From contig JANNHP010000413.1 of NCBI GenBank assembly GCA_031404455.1, forward strand, positions 1-14,690: DNA of 14,690 nt. Direction: 5' to 3'. The DNA comes from JANNHP01 sp031404455. Lineage in GTDB: Bacteria > Planctomycetota > JAJSAM01 > JAJVHW01. Each line of letters starts with the position of its first letter. The stretch's first letter is position 1. A program made the position numbers and the translations under genes. The notes beneath the pieces were generated by a model. The model had not been told where the DNA came from. It was given only the letters and a program-made list of their open reading frames with translations, and did no database searches. Of this stretch, positions 7,370-14,471 are shown in pieces.

Positions 7370-9337
7370 ATGCTCCTCTACCTCGCCAAACGGCTCTTCG
7401 CGATGCTCATCACCCTGGTGGGGATCACGCTCGTCACGTTCTTCATCATCCAGGCGGCGCCCGGCGATCCGGTGGCGGCGTCGATGGGCAAGGCGGACGG
7501 CGGCGCCGAGGCGGCGGGCGATGCGGGCGCGCGCGACCGGCGCGAGGACGCGATCAAGACGAAGAAGAAGCTCCTCGGCATGCTCGTCGAGGACCGGAGC
7601 GTCGGCACCTGGGACACGGCGAGCTCGGTCGTGGGCGGCGCGCCGCCCGCCGCGGCGGGCAAGCAACTGCCGCCCGTCCGTCGCGCGGGAAGTCTCGGCG
7701 AATTCGCGCAGTGGGCAAAGTGCCTCGCCGCGTCGTCGAAGGGCGACCTCGTCTTCGCGGGCACGAGCGACAAGCTCGTCCACGTGCTCGAATCCGTTGA
7801 CGGGACGGTGGTCCGCTCGATCTCCGGCCACGCGGGCGAAGTGTGGGCACTCGCCGTGTCGCCCGACGGCGCCACGATCGCATCGGCCGACTCCGAGGGC
7901 GAGGTGCGCTTCCACGCGGTCGCGGACGGCCGCGCGCTCGGCGCGTCGAAGCCGCTCCCGAAGTCCGTGCACTCCGTCGTCTGGCTCGCGGACGGCCGCC
8001 GCGTCGTCTCTGCCTGCGACGACGGACTCGTGCGCGTCCACGAGGCGCCCTCCGGCGAGGTCGTCGCGCAGTGGAAGGACCACACGTCCGCCGCCTCGGC
8101 CCTCGCCGTCTCGAAGGACGGCGCCCGCGTCTGGTCCGCCGGCTCCGACCGCAAGGTCCGCGAGTGGGACGTCGTCGCGGGCAAGCTCGCGCGCGTCACC
8201 GGCTCGGCGGGCGCCGGCGTGCGCGCCCTCGCCCTCTCGCCCGACGGCTCGAAGCTCGCCGCGGCGTGCGACGACCGCCGCGTGTACGTGTTCGACGTCG
8301 GCGGCGGCGCCGCCGAGCCCGTAGTGCTGGACGGCCACTGGAAGGCGGTCAGCACCGTCGCCTGGGCAAAGGACGGGCGCACCCTCTTCACCGGCAGCCG
8401 GGACGAGACGATCCGGAGCTGGGACGTCGTGGAGAAGCGCGGCGTGGCGCAGACTGCGGACAAGACCGGCGACGTCTCGGCTCTGCTCGTCTCGCCGGAC
8501 GGCGCGACGCTCTGGTCGGCCGCCGACTCGTGGAGCAAGGTTCCTGTCTGGAAGCAGTACGGCACCTGGATCTCTCGCGTCGCCCGGTTCGACTTCGACC
8601 GCTCGTTCCGCGACGACGAGAGGGTGATCGACAAGATCAAGGACGCGCTCCCGGTGACGATCGGCCTCAACGCGATCGCGATCTTCCTCATCTACTGCAT
8701 CTCGATCCCGCTCGGGGTGAAGGCGGCGGTCGAGCGCGGTTCCTTCTTCGACGTCGCGAGCTCGATCGTGCTCTTCCTACTCTACTCGCTGCCGAGCTTC
8801 TGGGTGGCGACGCTGCTCATCATGAACTTCAGCTCCGAGCGCGCCCTGAACATCTTCGAGTGCGTCGGGATGCACTCGACGAACTCGGTCAACATGAGCT
8901 ACCTCGACTGGCTGAAGGACTGGGGACTCCACCTCGTCCTGCCGATCACGGTGATGGTGTACGGAGGCTTCTCGTCGCTCTCGCGCTACGCGCGGACGAG
9001 CCTTCTCGAGACGCTCGCGCAGGACTACATCCGCACCGCGCGCGCGAAGGGCCTGCCCGAGCACGTCGTCGTCTTCAAGCACGCCCTTCGCAACTCGATG
9101 ATCACGATCATCACCCTCGTCGCGAGTCTGCTGCCCGCGATGATCGGAGGCTCCGTCATCGTCGAGCAGATCTTCAGCATCCAGGGCATGGGTCAGCTCG
9201 GCTTCCAGGCGATCCTCGAGCGCGACTACCCGGTGATCATGGCGACGACGACGTTCAGCGCCTTCCTGACGCTCCTCGGCGTGCTCGTCTCGGACATCCT
9301 CTACGTGGTCGTGGACCCCCGGATCTCCCACGAATGA
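7370..9337 (+). CDS. DppB-type ABC permease with an inserted seven-blade WD40 propeller
   Basis: A permease of 655 residues, about twice the usual ~310-340. Residues 1-34 are a typical DppB/OppB start: helix 1 (9-29) then APGDP. Residues 59-84 keep a remnant of the normal loop. Residues 113-396 are seven WD40-like repeats beginning near 116, 158, 200, 242, 284, 327 and 369, each with an SPDG/AKDG-type turn; GH (153, 322) and WD (266, 351) dipeptides are visible. The family loop resumes at QYGTWISRVARFDFDRSF (396-413), followed by helix 2 (about 428-450) and the rest of the permease, including the EAA loop that docks the ATPase (553-575). By family topology (N-terminus inside) the propeller lies outside the cytoplasmic membrane. 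The frame is unbroken and codon use is uniform. The stop overlaps the start of the next permease gene (ATGA). Confidence 0.93.
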   Translation: MLLYLAKRLFAMLITLVGITLVTFFIIQAAPGDPVAASMGKADGGAEAAGDAGARDRREDAIKTKKKLLGMLVEDRSVGTWDTASSVVGGAPPAAAGKQLPPVRRAGSLGEFAQWAKCLAASSKGDLVFAGTSDKLVHVLESVDGTVVRSISGHAGEVWALAVSPDGATIASADSEGEVRFHAVADGRALGASKPLPKSVHSVVWLADGRRVVSACDDGLVRVHEAPSGEVVAQWKDHTSAASALAVSKDGARVWSAGSDRKVREWDVVAGKLARVTGSAGAGVRALALSPDGSKLAAACDDRRVYVFDVGGGAAEPVVLDGHWKAVSTVAWAKDGRTLFTGSRDETIRSWDVVEKRGVAQTADKTGDVSALLVSPDGATLWSAADSWSKVPVWKQYGTWISRVARFDFDRSFRDDERVIDKIKDALPVTIGLNAIAIFLIYCISIPLGVKAAVERGSFFDVASSIVLFLLYSLPSFWVATLLIMNFSSERALNIFECVGMHSTNSVNMSYLDWLKDWGLHLVLPITVMVYGGFSSLSRYARTSLLETLAQDYIRTARAKGLPEHVVVFKHALRNSMITIITLVASLLPAMIGGSVIVEQIFSIQGMGQLGFQAILERDYPVIMATTTFSAFLTLLGVLVSDILYVVVDPRISHE

Positions 9338-10464
9338 GCGAGTCGAAGGACGTCTCCCGCGAGGACCTCGAAGCGCGGCAGAAGCTGCAGAGCCCGGGCT
9401 ACTGGGCGATCGTCTGGACGCAGCTCAAGAAGAACCGCGACGCGATGGTCGGCCTCTGGATCATCGCCGCCATCGTGCTCACGGCGTTCCTCGCACCGCT
9501 CATCGCGAACGACGCCCCGATCGCCGTGAAGTACAAGGGGAAGCTGCAGTTCCCGGCGTTCACCACCTACGTGGACATCTGGGTGCCGTGGCAGTCGATG
9601 CGCAACGCGATGAAGAGCTGGAAGGTGGGCGATTCCTTCCCGTTCGGCGACCACTACCCCGACCTCGGCAAGCTCACGTGGAAACAGGCGCTCGCGGACG
9701 ACGCGGCGAACGTGTCGTGGAGCCTCATGCCGCCCGTCCCGTGGCACCCGAGCCGGTTCGACGCGTCCGCGCTGAAGTCGCACCCGGACGACGTCCACAA
9801 GCTCGGCACCGACGACACCGGCCGCGACGTCCTCGCGCGCATCATCCACGGATGCGCCGTCGCGGTGCTCGTCGGCGTCATCGCCATGGGCATCGCGTCG
9901 ATCATCGGCCTCACGCTCGGCGTGACCGCGGGCTACTTCGGCGGATGGGTGGACCTCGCGCTCTCGCGGTTCACCGAGATCATCATGTGCTTCCCGACCT
10001 TCTTCGTGATCATCGCGGTGATCTCGTTCCTCGAGAAGTCGATCCTCAACATCATGATGGTCATCGGCCTCTTCGGCTGGACCGGCATCTACCGCCTGAT
10101 CCGCGGCGAAGTGCTGAAGTGCAAGGCGCTCGACTACGTGATGGCGGCGAAGGCGCTCGGCGTCCCGACCGGCCGGATCATGTTCCGGCAGATCCTCCCG
10201 AACGCGGTCGCGCCGGTGTTCGTCTCGGTCGCGTTCGGCATCGCGGGCGCCGTCCTCACCGAGACGAGCCTCTCCTTCCTCGGCTTCGGCGACACGTCGA
10301 TGCCGTCCTGGGGCGAGATCGTCAGCCAGGGCCGCCAGTACGTGACGCACGGGCTCACGTACCTCGTGCTCTGGCCCGGCCTCACGATCTTCATCACGCT
10401 CACGGCCTTCAACCTCTTCGGCCAGGGCCTGCGCGACGCGATGGACCCGCGCCTCAGGCGCTGA
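9334..10464 (+). CDS. DppC/YejE-type ABC permease
   Basis: The protein has 376 residues. Helix 1 (38-57) is followed by a long extracytoplasmic stretch (about 59-170) before the classic HKLGTDDTGRDVLAR motif (155-169). Four or five more helices follow, with an EAA loop at 269-291 (YVMAAKALGV then RQILPNA) that contacts the ATPase. The segment after helix 1 (ANDAPIAVKYKGKLQFP, 58-74) resembles YejE-type permeases of the microcin C/oligopeptide importer group more than plain DppC. It pairs with the WD40-containing permease to form the channel; the ATG at 9334 overlaps that gene's stop by 4 bases. No ATPase gene follows: the unit ends here, facing a convergent gene 6 bases away. Substrate specificity is unknown. 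Confidence 0.93.
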   Translation: MSESKDVSREDLEARQKLQSPGYWAIVWTQLKKNRDAMVGLWIIAAIVLTAFLAPLIANDAPIAVKYKGKLQFPAFTTYVDIWVPWQSMRNAMKSWKVGDSFPFGDHYPDLGKLTWKQALADDAANVSWSLMPPVPWHPSRFDASALKSHPDDVHKLGTDDTGRDVLARIIHGCAVAVLVGVIAMGIASIIGLTLGVTAGYFGGWVDLALSRFTEIIMCFPTFFVIIAVISFLEKSILNIMMVIGLFGWTGIYRLIRGEVLKCKALDYVMAAKALGVPTGRIMFRQILPNAVAPVFVSVAFGIAGAVLTETSLSFLGFGDTSMPSWGEIVSQGRQYVTHGLTYLVLWPGLTIFITLTAFNLFGQGLRDAMDPRLRR

Positions 10465-10470
10465 CGCGCG

Positions 10471-11364
10471 CTACTTCCAGGGCTCGGCGTAGACCGCGGC
10501 CCACTCCTCCGCGAGCGCCGCCGCGCGCGGCGTCTTCGCGCGGATCTCGTCGGCCTTCTTCGAGAGGCGCTTCGCGAGCGAGGCGGCCTCCGACGACTTC
10601 GGCCTCTCGGCTGCGTGCTCGAGCGTGGCGTTCAGTCCCGCGAGACGCGCGACGTCCTTCTGCGCATCGAGTTCGAGGGCGGCCTCGCCCGTCTCGAACG
10701 ACTTCAGCATCGCCTCGGCGCGACTCGAAGACGGGGCGCCCGCGCACGTCTTCACGATCTGCGTCAGCTCGAACTCGGCGCGCGCGAAGAGACGGTCCTT
10801 CGCAAACGTCTCCGCGAACGCGAGCCGCCGCGCGGCCTGCGCCTCGACGTCGTCCGCCGACGCGGGACGGACGGCCTTCAGCGCGGCAAGGATGTCCCGG
10901 TCCGAGAACGTGCGCCCGCTCGTGCCGTCGACGAGCACCTTGCCGTCGGCGCCGATGAGCACCGCGCACGGCACGCGCGTCACGGCGTAGCCGCTCGCAC
11001 CGCCGATCGCGATGCGGTAGTTCGGCGACGGGTCCGCGTGAGAGAGGAAGCGCGCGAGCGAGGCACGGTCGTCGTCGCTCGTCAGGGCGACGATCTCGAG
11101 CCCCTTCTTGCCGAGATCGTCGGCGAGCTTCGCGAGATGACGGATCTCGCCGCGCGAGGCGCCGCAGCGCGTCTTCCAGAACTCGAGGAGGACGACCTTC
11201 CCCTTGAAGTCGGCGAGCGTCGTCCGGCCGTCGCCGTGGATCCACTCGCGGACCTGGATCTCGGGCGCCGTCTCGCCTTCGAGCGACGTCTGCCCGGTCG
11301 CCTCGGCGACTGCCACGGCGACGAACGCGACCGCCGAGAGCACCCAACGCGTGACTTCTCTCAT
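10471..11364 (-). CDS. Exported TlpA/ResA-like thioredoxin-fold protein with CxxS site
   Basis: The protein has 297 residues. A signal peptide or anchor (about 1-24, hydrophobic 8-20) is followed by a thioredoxin-like fold (about 30-160): APEIQVREW, then GKVVLLEFWKTRCGAS (55-70), and cis-proline Pro132 in TRVPCAV. The usual TlpA/ResA CxxC is CGAS here, so Cys67 is present and the resolving cysteine is Ser70. Cys133 follows the cis-proline. This argues against ordinary disulfide exchange and for a monothiol, peroxidase-like or purely binding role. The last ~130 residues are charged and helical and match no domain I recognise. The ATG at 11364 lies one base after the tex stop (TGAGATG), so the gene is probably translated by coupling to tex. 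It ends 6 bases from the convergent permease gene. Confidence 0.8.
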   Translation of the reverse strand: MREVTRWVLSAVAFVAVAVAEATGQTSLEGETAPEIQVREWIHGDGRTTLADFKGKVVLLEFWKTRCGASRGEIRHLAKLADDLGKKGLEIVALTSDDDRASLARFLSHADPSPNYRIAIGGASGYAVTRVPCAVLIGADGKVLVDGTSGRTFSDRDILAALKAVRPASADDVEAQAARRLAFAETFAKDRLFARAEFELTQIVKTCAGAPSSSRAEAMLKSFETGEAALELDAQKDVARLAGLNATLEHAAERPKSSEAASLAKRLSKKADEIRAKTPRAAALAEEWAAVYAEPWK

Positions 11365-11365
11365 C

Positions 11366-14287
11366 TCACGCGGTTGGACGATCGCCGTCCCCGGCAGGGT
11401 CCGTCGCCTGCGGAGGTTCGGAGACGGCGGGCGCGTTGGGCTCCTGCCCGATGCCGAGCCTCGCCTTCAGGGCGGCGAGCTGCTGCTGGAACGGGTCGAG
11501 GTCGCGCGGGCCGTCACGGCGACGCTGCGGCGCGTCGTCGCGCTCGGGACGGTCGAAGCCGCGCCCCCCACCGCCACCACCGCCGCCGCCGCCACGCCCC
11601 CCGCCGCGTCCGCCCGTGAGGTTTCCGAAGCTGCCGGTGCCGCCGTCGCGCGAGAGGTCGATCTCGGCGTCGGGAGCCCCGCCGGCGGGCTTGCCGCCCC
11701 CGAACCCGCCGCGGCGCTGCGCGCGGCGCGGAGCCGTGCCCGGACGCTCGGGGACGAAGCCGCCTGGACCCCGGCGCTCGCCGCCGCGGCCCTCGTGCGG
11801 ACCGCCGCCCGCAGGCGATCCCTCGGGACGCGGACGCTGCGGACGTCGCGGGCCGCCCATCGCGCCCTGCGCGCCCCCGCCGTCGCGGCGTCCGCCGAAC
11901 TGCTGCCCTTCGCCCGGGGCGGGCTCCGGAGGCCTCTCGGGCACGGGGAGGAGCGCCTTGATCGAGAGCGAGATGCGGCGTTTCGCGTTGTCCACGGCGA
12001 CGACCTTCACGCGCACGCGCTGCCCGACGGCGACCGCGTCGGCCGGGTCCCGGACGAAGTGGTGCGCGAGCTCGGACACGTGAACGAGGCCGTCCTGACC
12101 GACGCCCACGTCGACGAACGCGCCGAACTTCGAGAGGCTCGTGATGACGCCGTCGATCTGCATGTCGGCGACGAGATCCTTCGTCCGGCCCACGCCGGGG
12201 TTGAAGGCCGGAGCGACGAACCCGCCGCGGGGGTCGCCCGTCGGGCGTGCGAGCTCCTCGAGGACGCTGCGGACGTCGCCCTCGGTCAGGACCTCGCTCG
12301 CGAACTCCTTCGGGTCGAGCGGCGCGAGCAGATCGGCGCGGCCGATCAACGCCGCCGGCTCGACAGCCAGCTTCACGGCGATCGCGTGGACGGCCGTGGC
12401 GCCTGTCGGATGCACGCCCGTGGCGTCGAGCGGATCGACCCCGCCCTTGATGCGCAGGAAGCCCGCGGCGTACTGCCACGCCTGCTCCTCGAGGCCTTCG
12501 ACTTTGCGGACGTCGGCGCGCGTCGCGAACGGACCGTTCGCGTCACGCCACGCGACGATCCTCAAAGCCGACGCGGCGTCGAGACCCGGCACGCGAGCGA
12601 GCAGCACCGCCGGCGCCGAGTTCACGTCCACGCCGACGTAGGCGACGCACGCTTCGGCCATCTCGTCGAGACGGCGGCGCAGTTCGCCCTGGTCCACGTC
12701 GCCCTGGTTCGGACCGAGCGGGATCTCGCAGAGGTCGTATCGCACGGCCTCGACGAGCGGGTCCTGGACGAGGCGGCCGAGCGACAGCGCCGCGCGCACG
12801 GTGGCGGGAAGCTCCGGCTCCGCGGCCTTGCCCGACTCGGACTCGGACCAGGCGACCGCCGCCGATTCGTTGACGAGCACGGGCACGGCACCGAGGTCGA
12901 GGTTGGCGGCGAGAGTCGCCATCACCCACTCGCGGAGCGCCCGCGCGCGTCCGCTCGCCGCGACGGCGACGATCTTGGCACCGCTCTCCCTCACGGTGTC
13001 GACGAAGACCTTGACGGCCGCTTCGGTCTCGTTGCGCGGAGGCAGCGGGTGGACGGCCACGGTGGCGCCCGCGCGGCCTTGCGCGTCGACGACGGCGATC
13101 CGGCAGGTGCCGGTCGCGCCCGGCACGACCGCGACGACGGCCACTGGCCCCGCGGCGGGCGAGAGCAGCTTCTCGCGCAGCGCCTGCGTGAACAGCGGGA
13201 GGAGCGCCTTCTCCGCAGCGCGCTTCTTCTCCTTCAGCACCTCGTTCATCGCGGCGGGCACGAGCACGCGGTCGAGCGCGTCGGCGGCCGCCTCCTTCAC
13301 TAGGTCGGCGTACGGGTGGCCCTCGCGCGGCGCGAGCGGGCCGGCGAGGAGCGCCGCCTTCTCCTCGTCCGAGAGGATGAGCTTCGCGCGGACCGCACCC
13401 GCCTTCTGACCGCGGCGCAGGAGCAGCAGCATGCGCGACGGGATCTTCGAGAACGGCTTCGTCACGTCGGCGAACGGCTTGTAGACCGCTTTCGCCTCCT
13501 TGCGTCCCTCGAGCGAGAGCTGGAGCTCGCCGGTACGGCGGGCCGCGGCCCTGACGGCGCGGCGCGGCAGCGGCTCGTCTCCGATGAGGTCGGCGACGAG
13601 CCGGACGAGGCGCGCGCGCTGGTCGTCGGCGGTGGGCGGTGCGCCGTCCGCGCCGCAGTACGGGGCGAGGAGTTCGGCGAGCTGCGTCGCGGCGTCGGCG
13701 GCGGGCTCGAGCGCGGGCTGGCCGACAGGTGCGTCGACGGGTTGGTCGACGGTCTGCCCGGCTGGTTCGGCAGCGGGTTCGCCAGCGGGCTGGCCGGTTG
13801 GTTCCCCGGCTGTTTCGGCGGCGATGTCGCCAGCCGGCTGGCCGGCTGGTTCGGCGGCGATGTCGACGGCGGGCTTGGCGGCCGTCTCTCCGAGGAGAAC
13901 CTGCCGCGCGACGGGGCGCATCGGGTCCTCGGCGGGCTTGCCCTCGCCCTCAGCGGCCTTCGCCGCGCGCACGGGCCGCGCGATGTCCTCGAGCACCGCG
14001 GGATCGCTCGCGTCGTCGAGCAGCTTCCCGAGGTCCTCGGTCAGGGCGCCCGCGAGCTCGAGCGCGCGCCGCACGCTCTGGCGGCGTCGCGACGTCTCGC
14101 GCTCCTCGCGCGCCGCCTGCCGCAGCTTCCGGAACGCTGCCTCCGGCGCGCCGAAGAGCGCGTCGGGGCGGTAGCGGACGAGGAAGGGCGTCGGCTCGCC
14201 GGACACGAGGGCCGGCAGAAGGCTCGGGAGCAGCTCCGCCTGCGCGGCGAAACGCCGCTTGAGAGCGGAGAGCAGTGCGTCGGACAA
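11366..14287 (-). CDS. tex: Tex-family transcription/RNA accessory protein with repeat insertion and RGG tail
   Basis: The protein has 973 residues against the usual ~770. Tex proteins bind nucleic acid and affect transcription and RNA turnover. In order: helical N-terminal region with TPFLVRYRPDAL (33-44); an Ala/Pro/Glu-rich insertion (about 138-201); a YqgF-like domain (about 381-500) with VVPGATGTCR where the family has an Asp-containing GLDPG motif, so no nuclease activity is expected; SLGRLVQDPLVEAVRYD (502-518); helix-hairpin-helix region (about 545-615) with VGVDVNSAPAVLL and AAGFLRI; DPLDATGVHP (618-627); an S1 RNA-binding domain (about 705-778); and a Gly/Arg/Pro-rich tail (about 785-930) ending in a short helix. 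The start is TTG at 14287: GGAGG at 14294-14298 is 6 bases ahead. An in-frame ATG at 14416 would add a non-conserved stretch. The TlpA-like gene follows after 1 base. Confidence 0.92.
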   Translation of the reverse strand: MSDALLSALKRRFAAQAELLPSLLPALVSGEPTPFLVRYRPDALFGAPEAAFRKLRQAAREERETSRRRQSVRRALELAGALTEDLGKLLDDASDPAVLEDIARPVRAAKAAEGEGKPAEDPMRPVARQVLLGETAAKPAVDIAAEPAGQPAGDIAAETAGEPTGQPAGEPAAEPAGQTVDQPVDAPVGQPALEPAADAATQLAELLAPYCGADGAPPTADDQRARLVRLVADLIGDEPLPRRAVRAAARRTGELQLSLEGRKEAKAVYKPFADVTKPFSKIPSRMLLLLRRGQKAGAVRAKLILSDEEKAALLAGPLAPREGHPYADLVKEAAADALDRVLVPAAMNEVLKEKKRAAEKALLPLFTQALREKLLSPAAGPVAVVAVVPGATGTCRIAVVDAQGRAGATVAVHPLPPRNETEAAVKVFVDTVRESGAKIVAVAASGRARALREWVMATLAANLDLGAVPVLVNESAAVAWSESESGKAAEPELPATVRAALSLGRLVQDPLVEAVRYDLCEIPLGPNQGDVDQGELRRRLDEMAEACVAYVGVDVNSAPAVLLARVPGLDAASALRIVAWRDANGPFATRADVRKVEGLEEQAWQYAAGFLRIKGGVDPLDATGVHPTGATAVHAIAVKLAVEPAALIGRADLLAPLDPKEFASEVLTEGDVRSVLEELARPTGDPRGGFVAPAFNPGVGRTKDLVADMQIDGVITSLSKFGAFVDVGVGQDGLVHVSELAHHFVRDPADAVAVGQRVRVKVVAVDNAKRRISLSIKALLPVPERPPEPAPGEGQQFGGRRDGGGAQGAMGGPRRPQRPRPEGSPAGGGPHEGRGGERRGPGGFVPERPGTAPRRAQRRGGFGGGKPAGGAPDAEIDLSRDGGTGSFGNLTGGRGGGRGGGGGGGGGGRGFDRPERDDAPQRRRDGPRDLDPFQQQLAALKARLGIGQEPNAPAVSEPPQATDPAGDGDRPTA
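11498..11935 (-). repeat. Low-complexity coding region for the RGG/Gly-rich tail of Tex
   Basis: About 146 codons encode a Gly/Arg/Pro-rich tail, including an unbroken run of ten glycines and several RGG or GRGG units. It lies between the S1 domain and a short C-terminal helix (DPFQQQLAALKARLG). The frame stays open with varied Gly codons, so it is coded sequence rather than an expanded simple repeat. Tails of this kind bind RNA non-specifically in DEAD-box helicases and eukaryotic RGG proteins. Confidence 0.8.
13685..13864 (-). repeat. 36-bp-period degenerate repeat inside tex
   Basis: This stretch encodes five degenerate 12-residue units (residues 142-201 of Tex): DIAAEPAGQPAG, DIAAETAGEPTG, QPAGEPAAEPAG, QTVDQPVDAPVG and QPALEPAADAAT. 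At DNA level the best-kept unit, TTCGGCGGCGATGTCG, occurs at 13814-13829 and again at 13850-13865, one 36-base period apart. It interrupts the N-terminal region of Tex and probably forms a flexible linker. Confidence 0.75.
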
Positions 14288-14471
14288 GGAGAACCTCCGG
14301 GGAACGCGGCATCGTATGCGACGGCCGAACGAGAACGACCCGGAGAATTGAGCCGACGAAACTGCTAGCGTTGCGCTCCCTGGCGCGAATCTCCGGCAGG
14401 TCCCGTCCGGGCACACGCGTCGCCCACGGCGCGGGACACGCCGGAATCGCGTGCCAGGTTCCTCAGAGCCC
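14288..14471. promoter_or_regulatory. Upstream region of tex
   Basis: This 184-base gap between two minus-strand genes should hold the tex promoter. The ribosome binding site GGAGG (14294-14298 on the minus strand) is clear and decides the TTG start. A TACGAT at about 14312-14317 on the minus strand could be a -10, but I find no matching -35. An imperfect hairpin lies further upstream (14393-14444). Confidence 0.4.
14393..14444 (-). terminator. Imperfect hairpin downstream of the partial gene
   Basis: Arms 14393-14405 and 14432-14444 pair at 11 of 13 positions around a 26-base loop that contains a further short GGGC/GCCC stem. It starts 27 bases after the stop of the partial minus-strand gene and could end its transcript before tex. 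There is no T-run, so a Rho-independent terminator is not established. Confidence 0.3.

Noticed and set aside
5378..8338. A 986-codon open frame on the minus strand
   Set aside because: It is antisense to the binding protein and the WD40 permease, both clearly coding on the plus strand, and its sequence is low-information Arg/Val/Asp/His-rich.
7706..8557. The WD40 segment as a separate gene or an assembly-made fusion
   Set aside because: There is no internal stop, frame change or composition break, and the flanking permease loop sequence is intact on both sides.
11576..11609. Frameshift or sequencing error in the Gly-rich run of Tex
   Set aside because: The frame continues through it to a plausible helical C-terminus, and the Gly codons vary instead of forming a homopolymer.
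14288..14416. Upstream ATG start (14416) for Tex
   Set aside because: It would add 43 non-conserved residues; the TTG at 14287 has a well-spaced GGAGG and starts where the Tex-like helical region begins.
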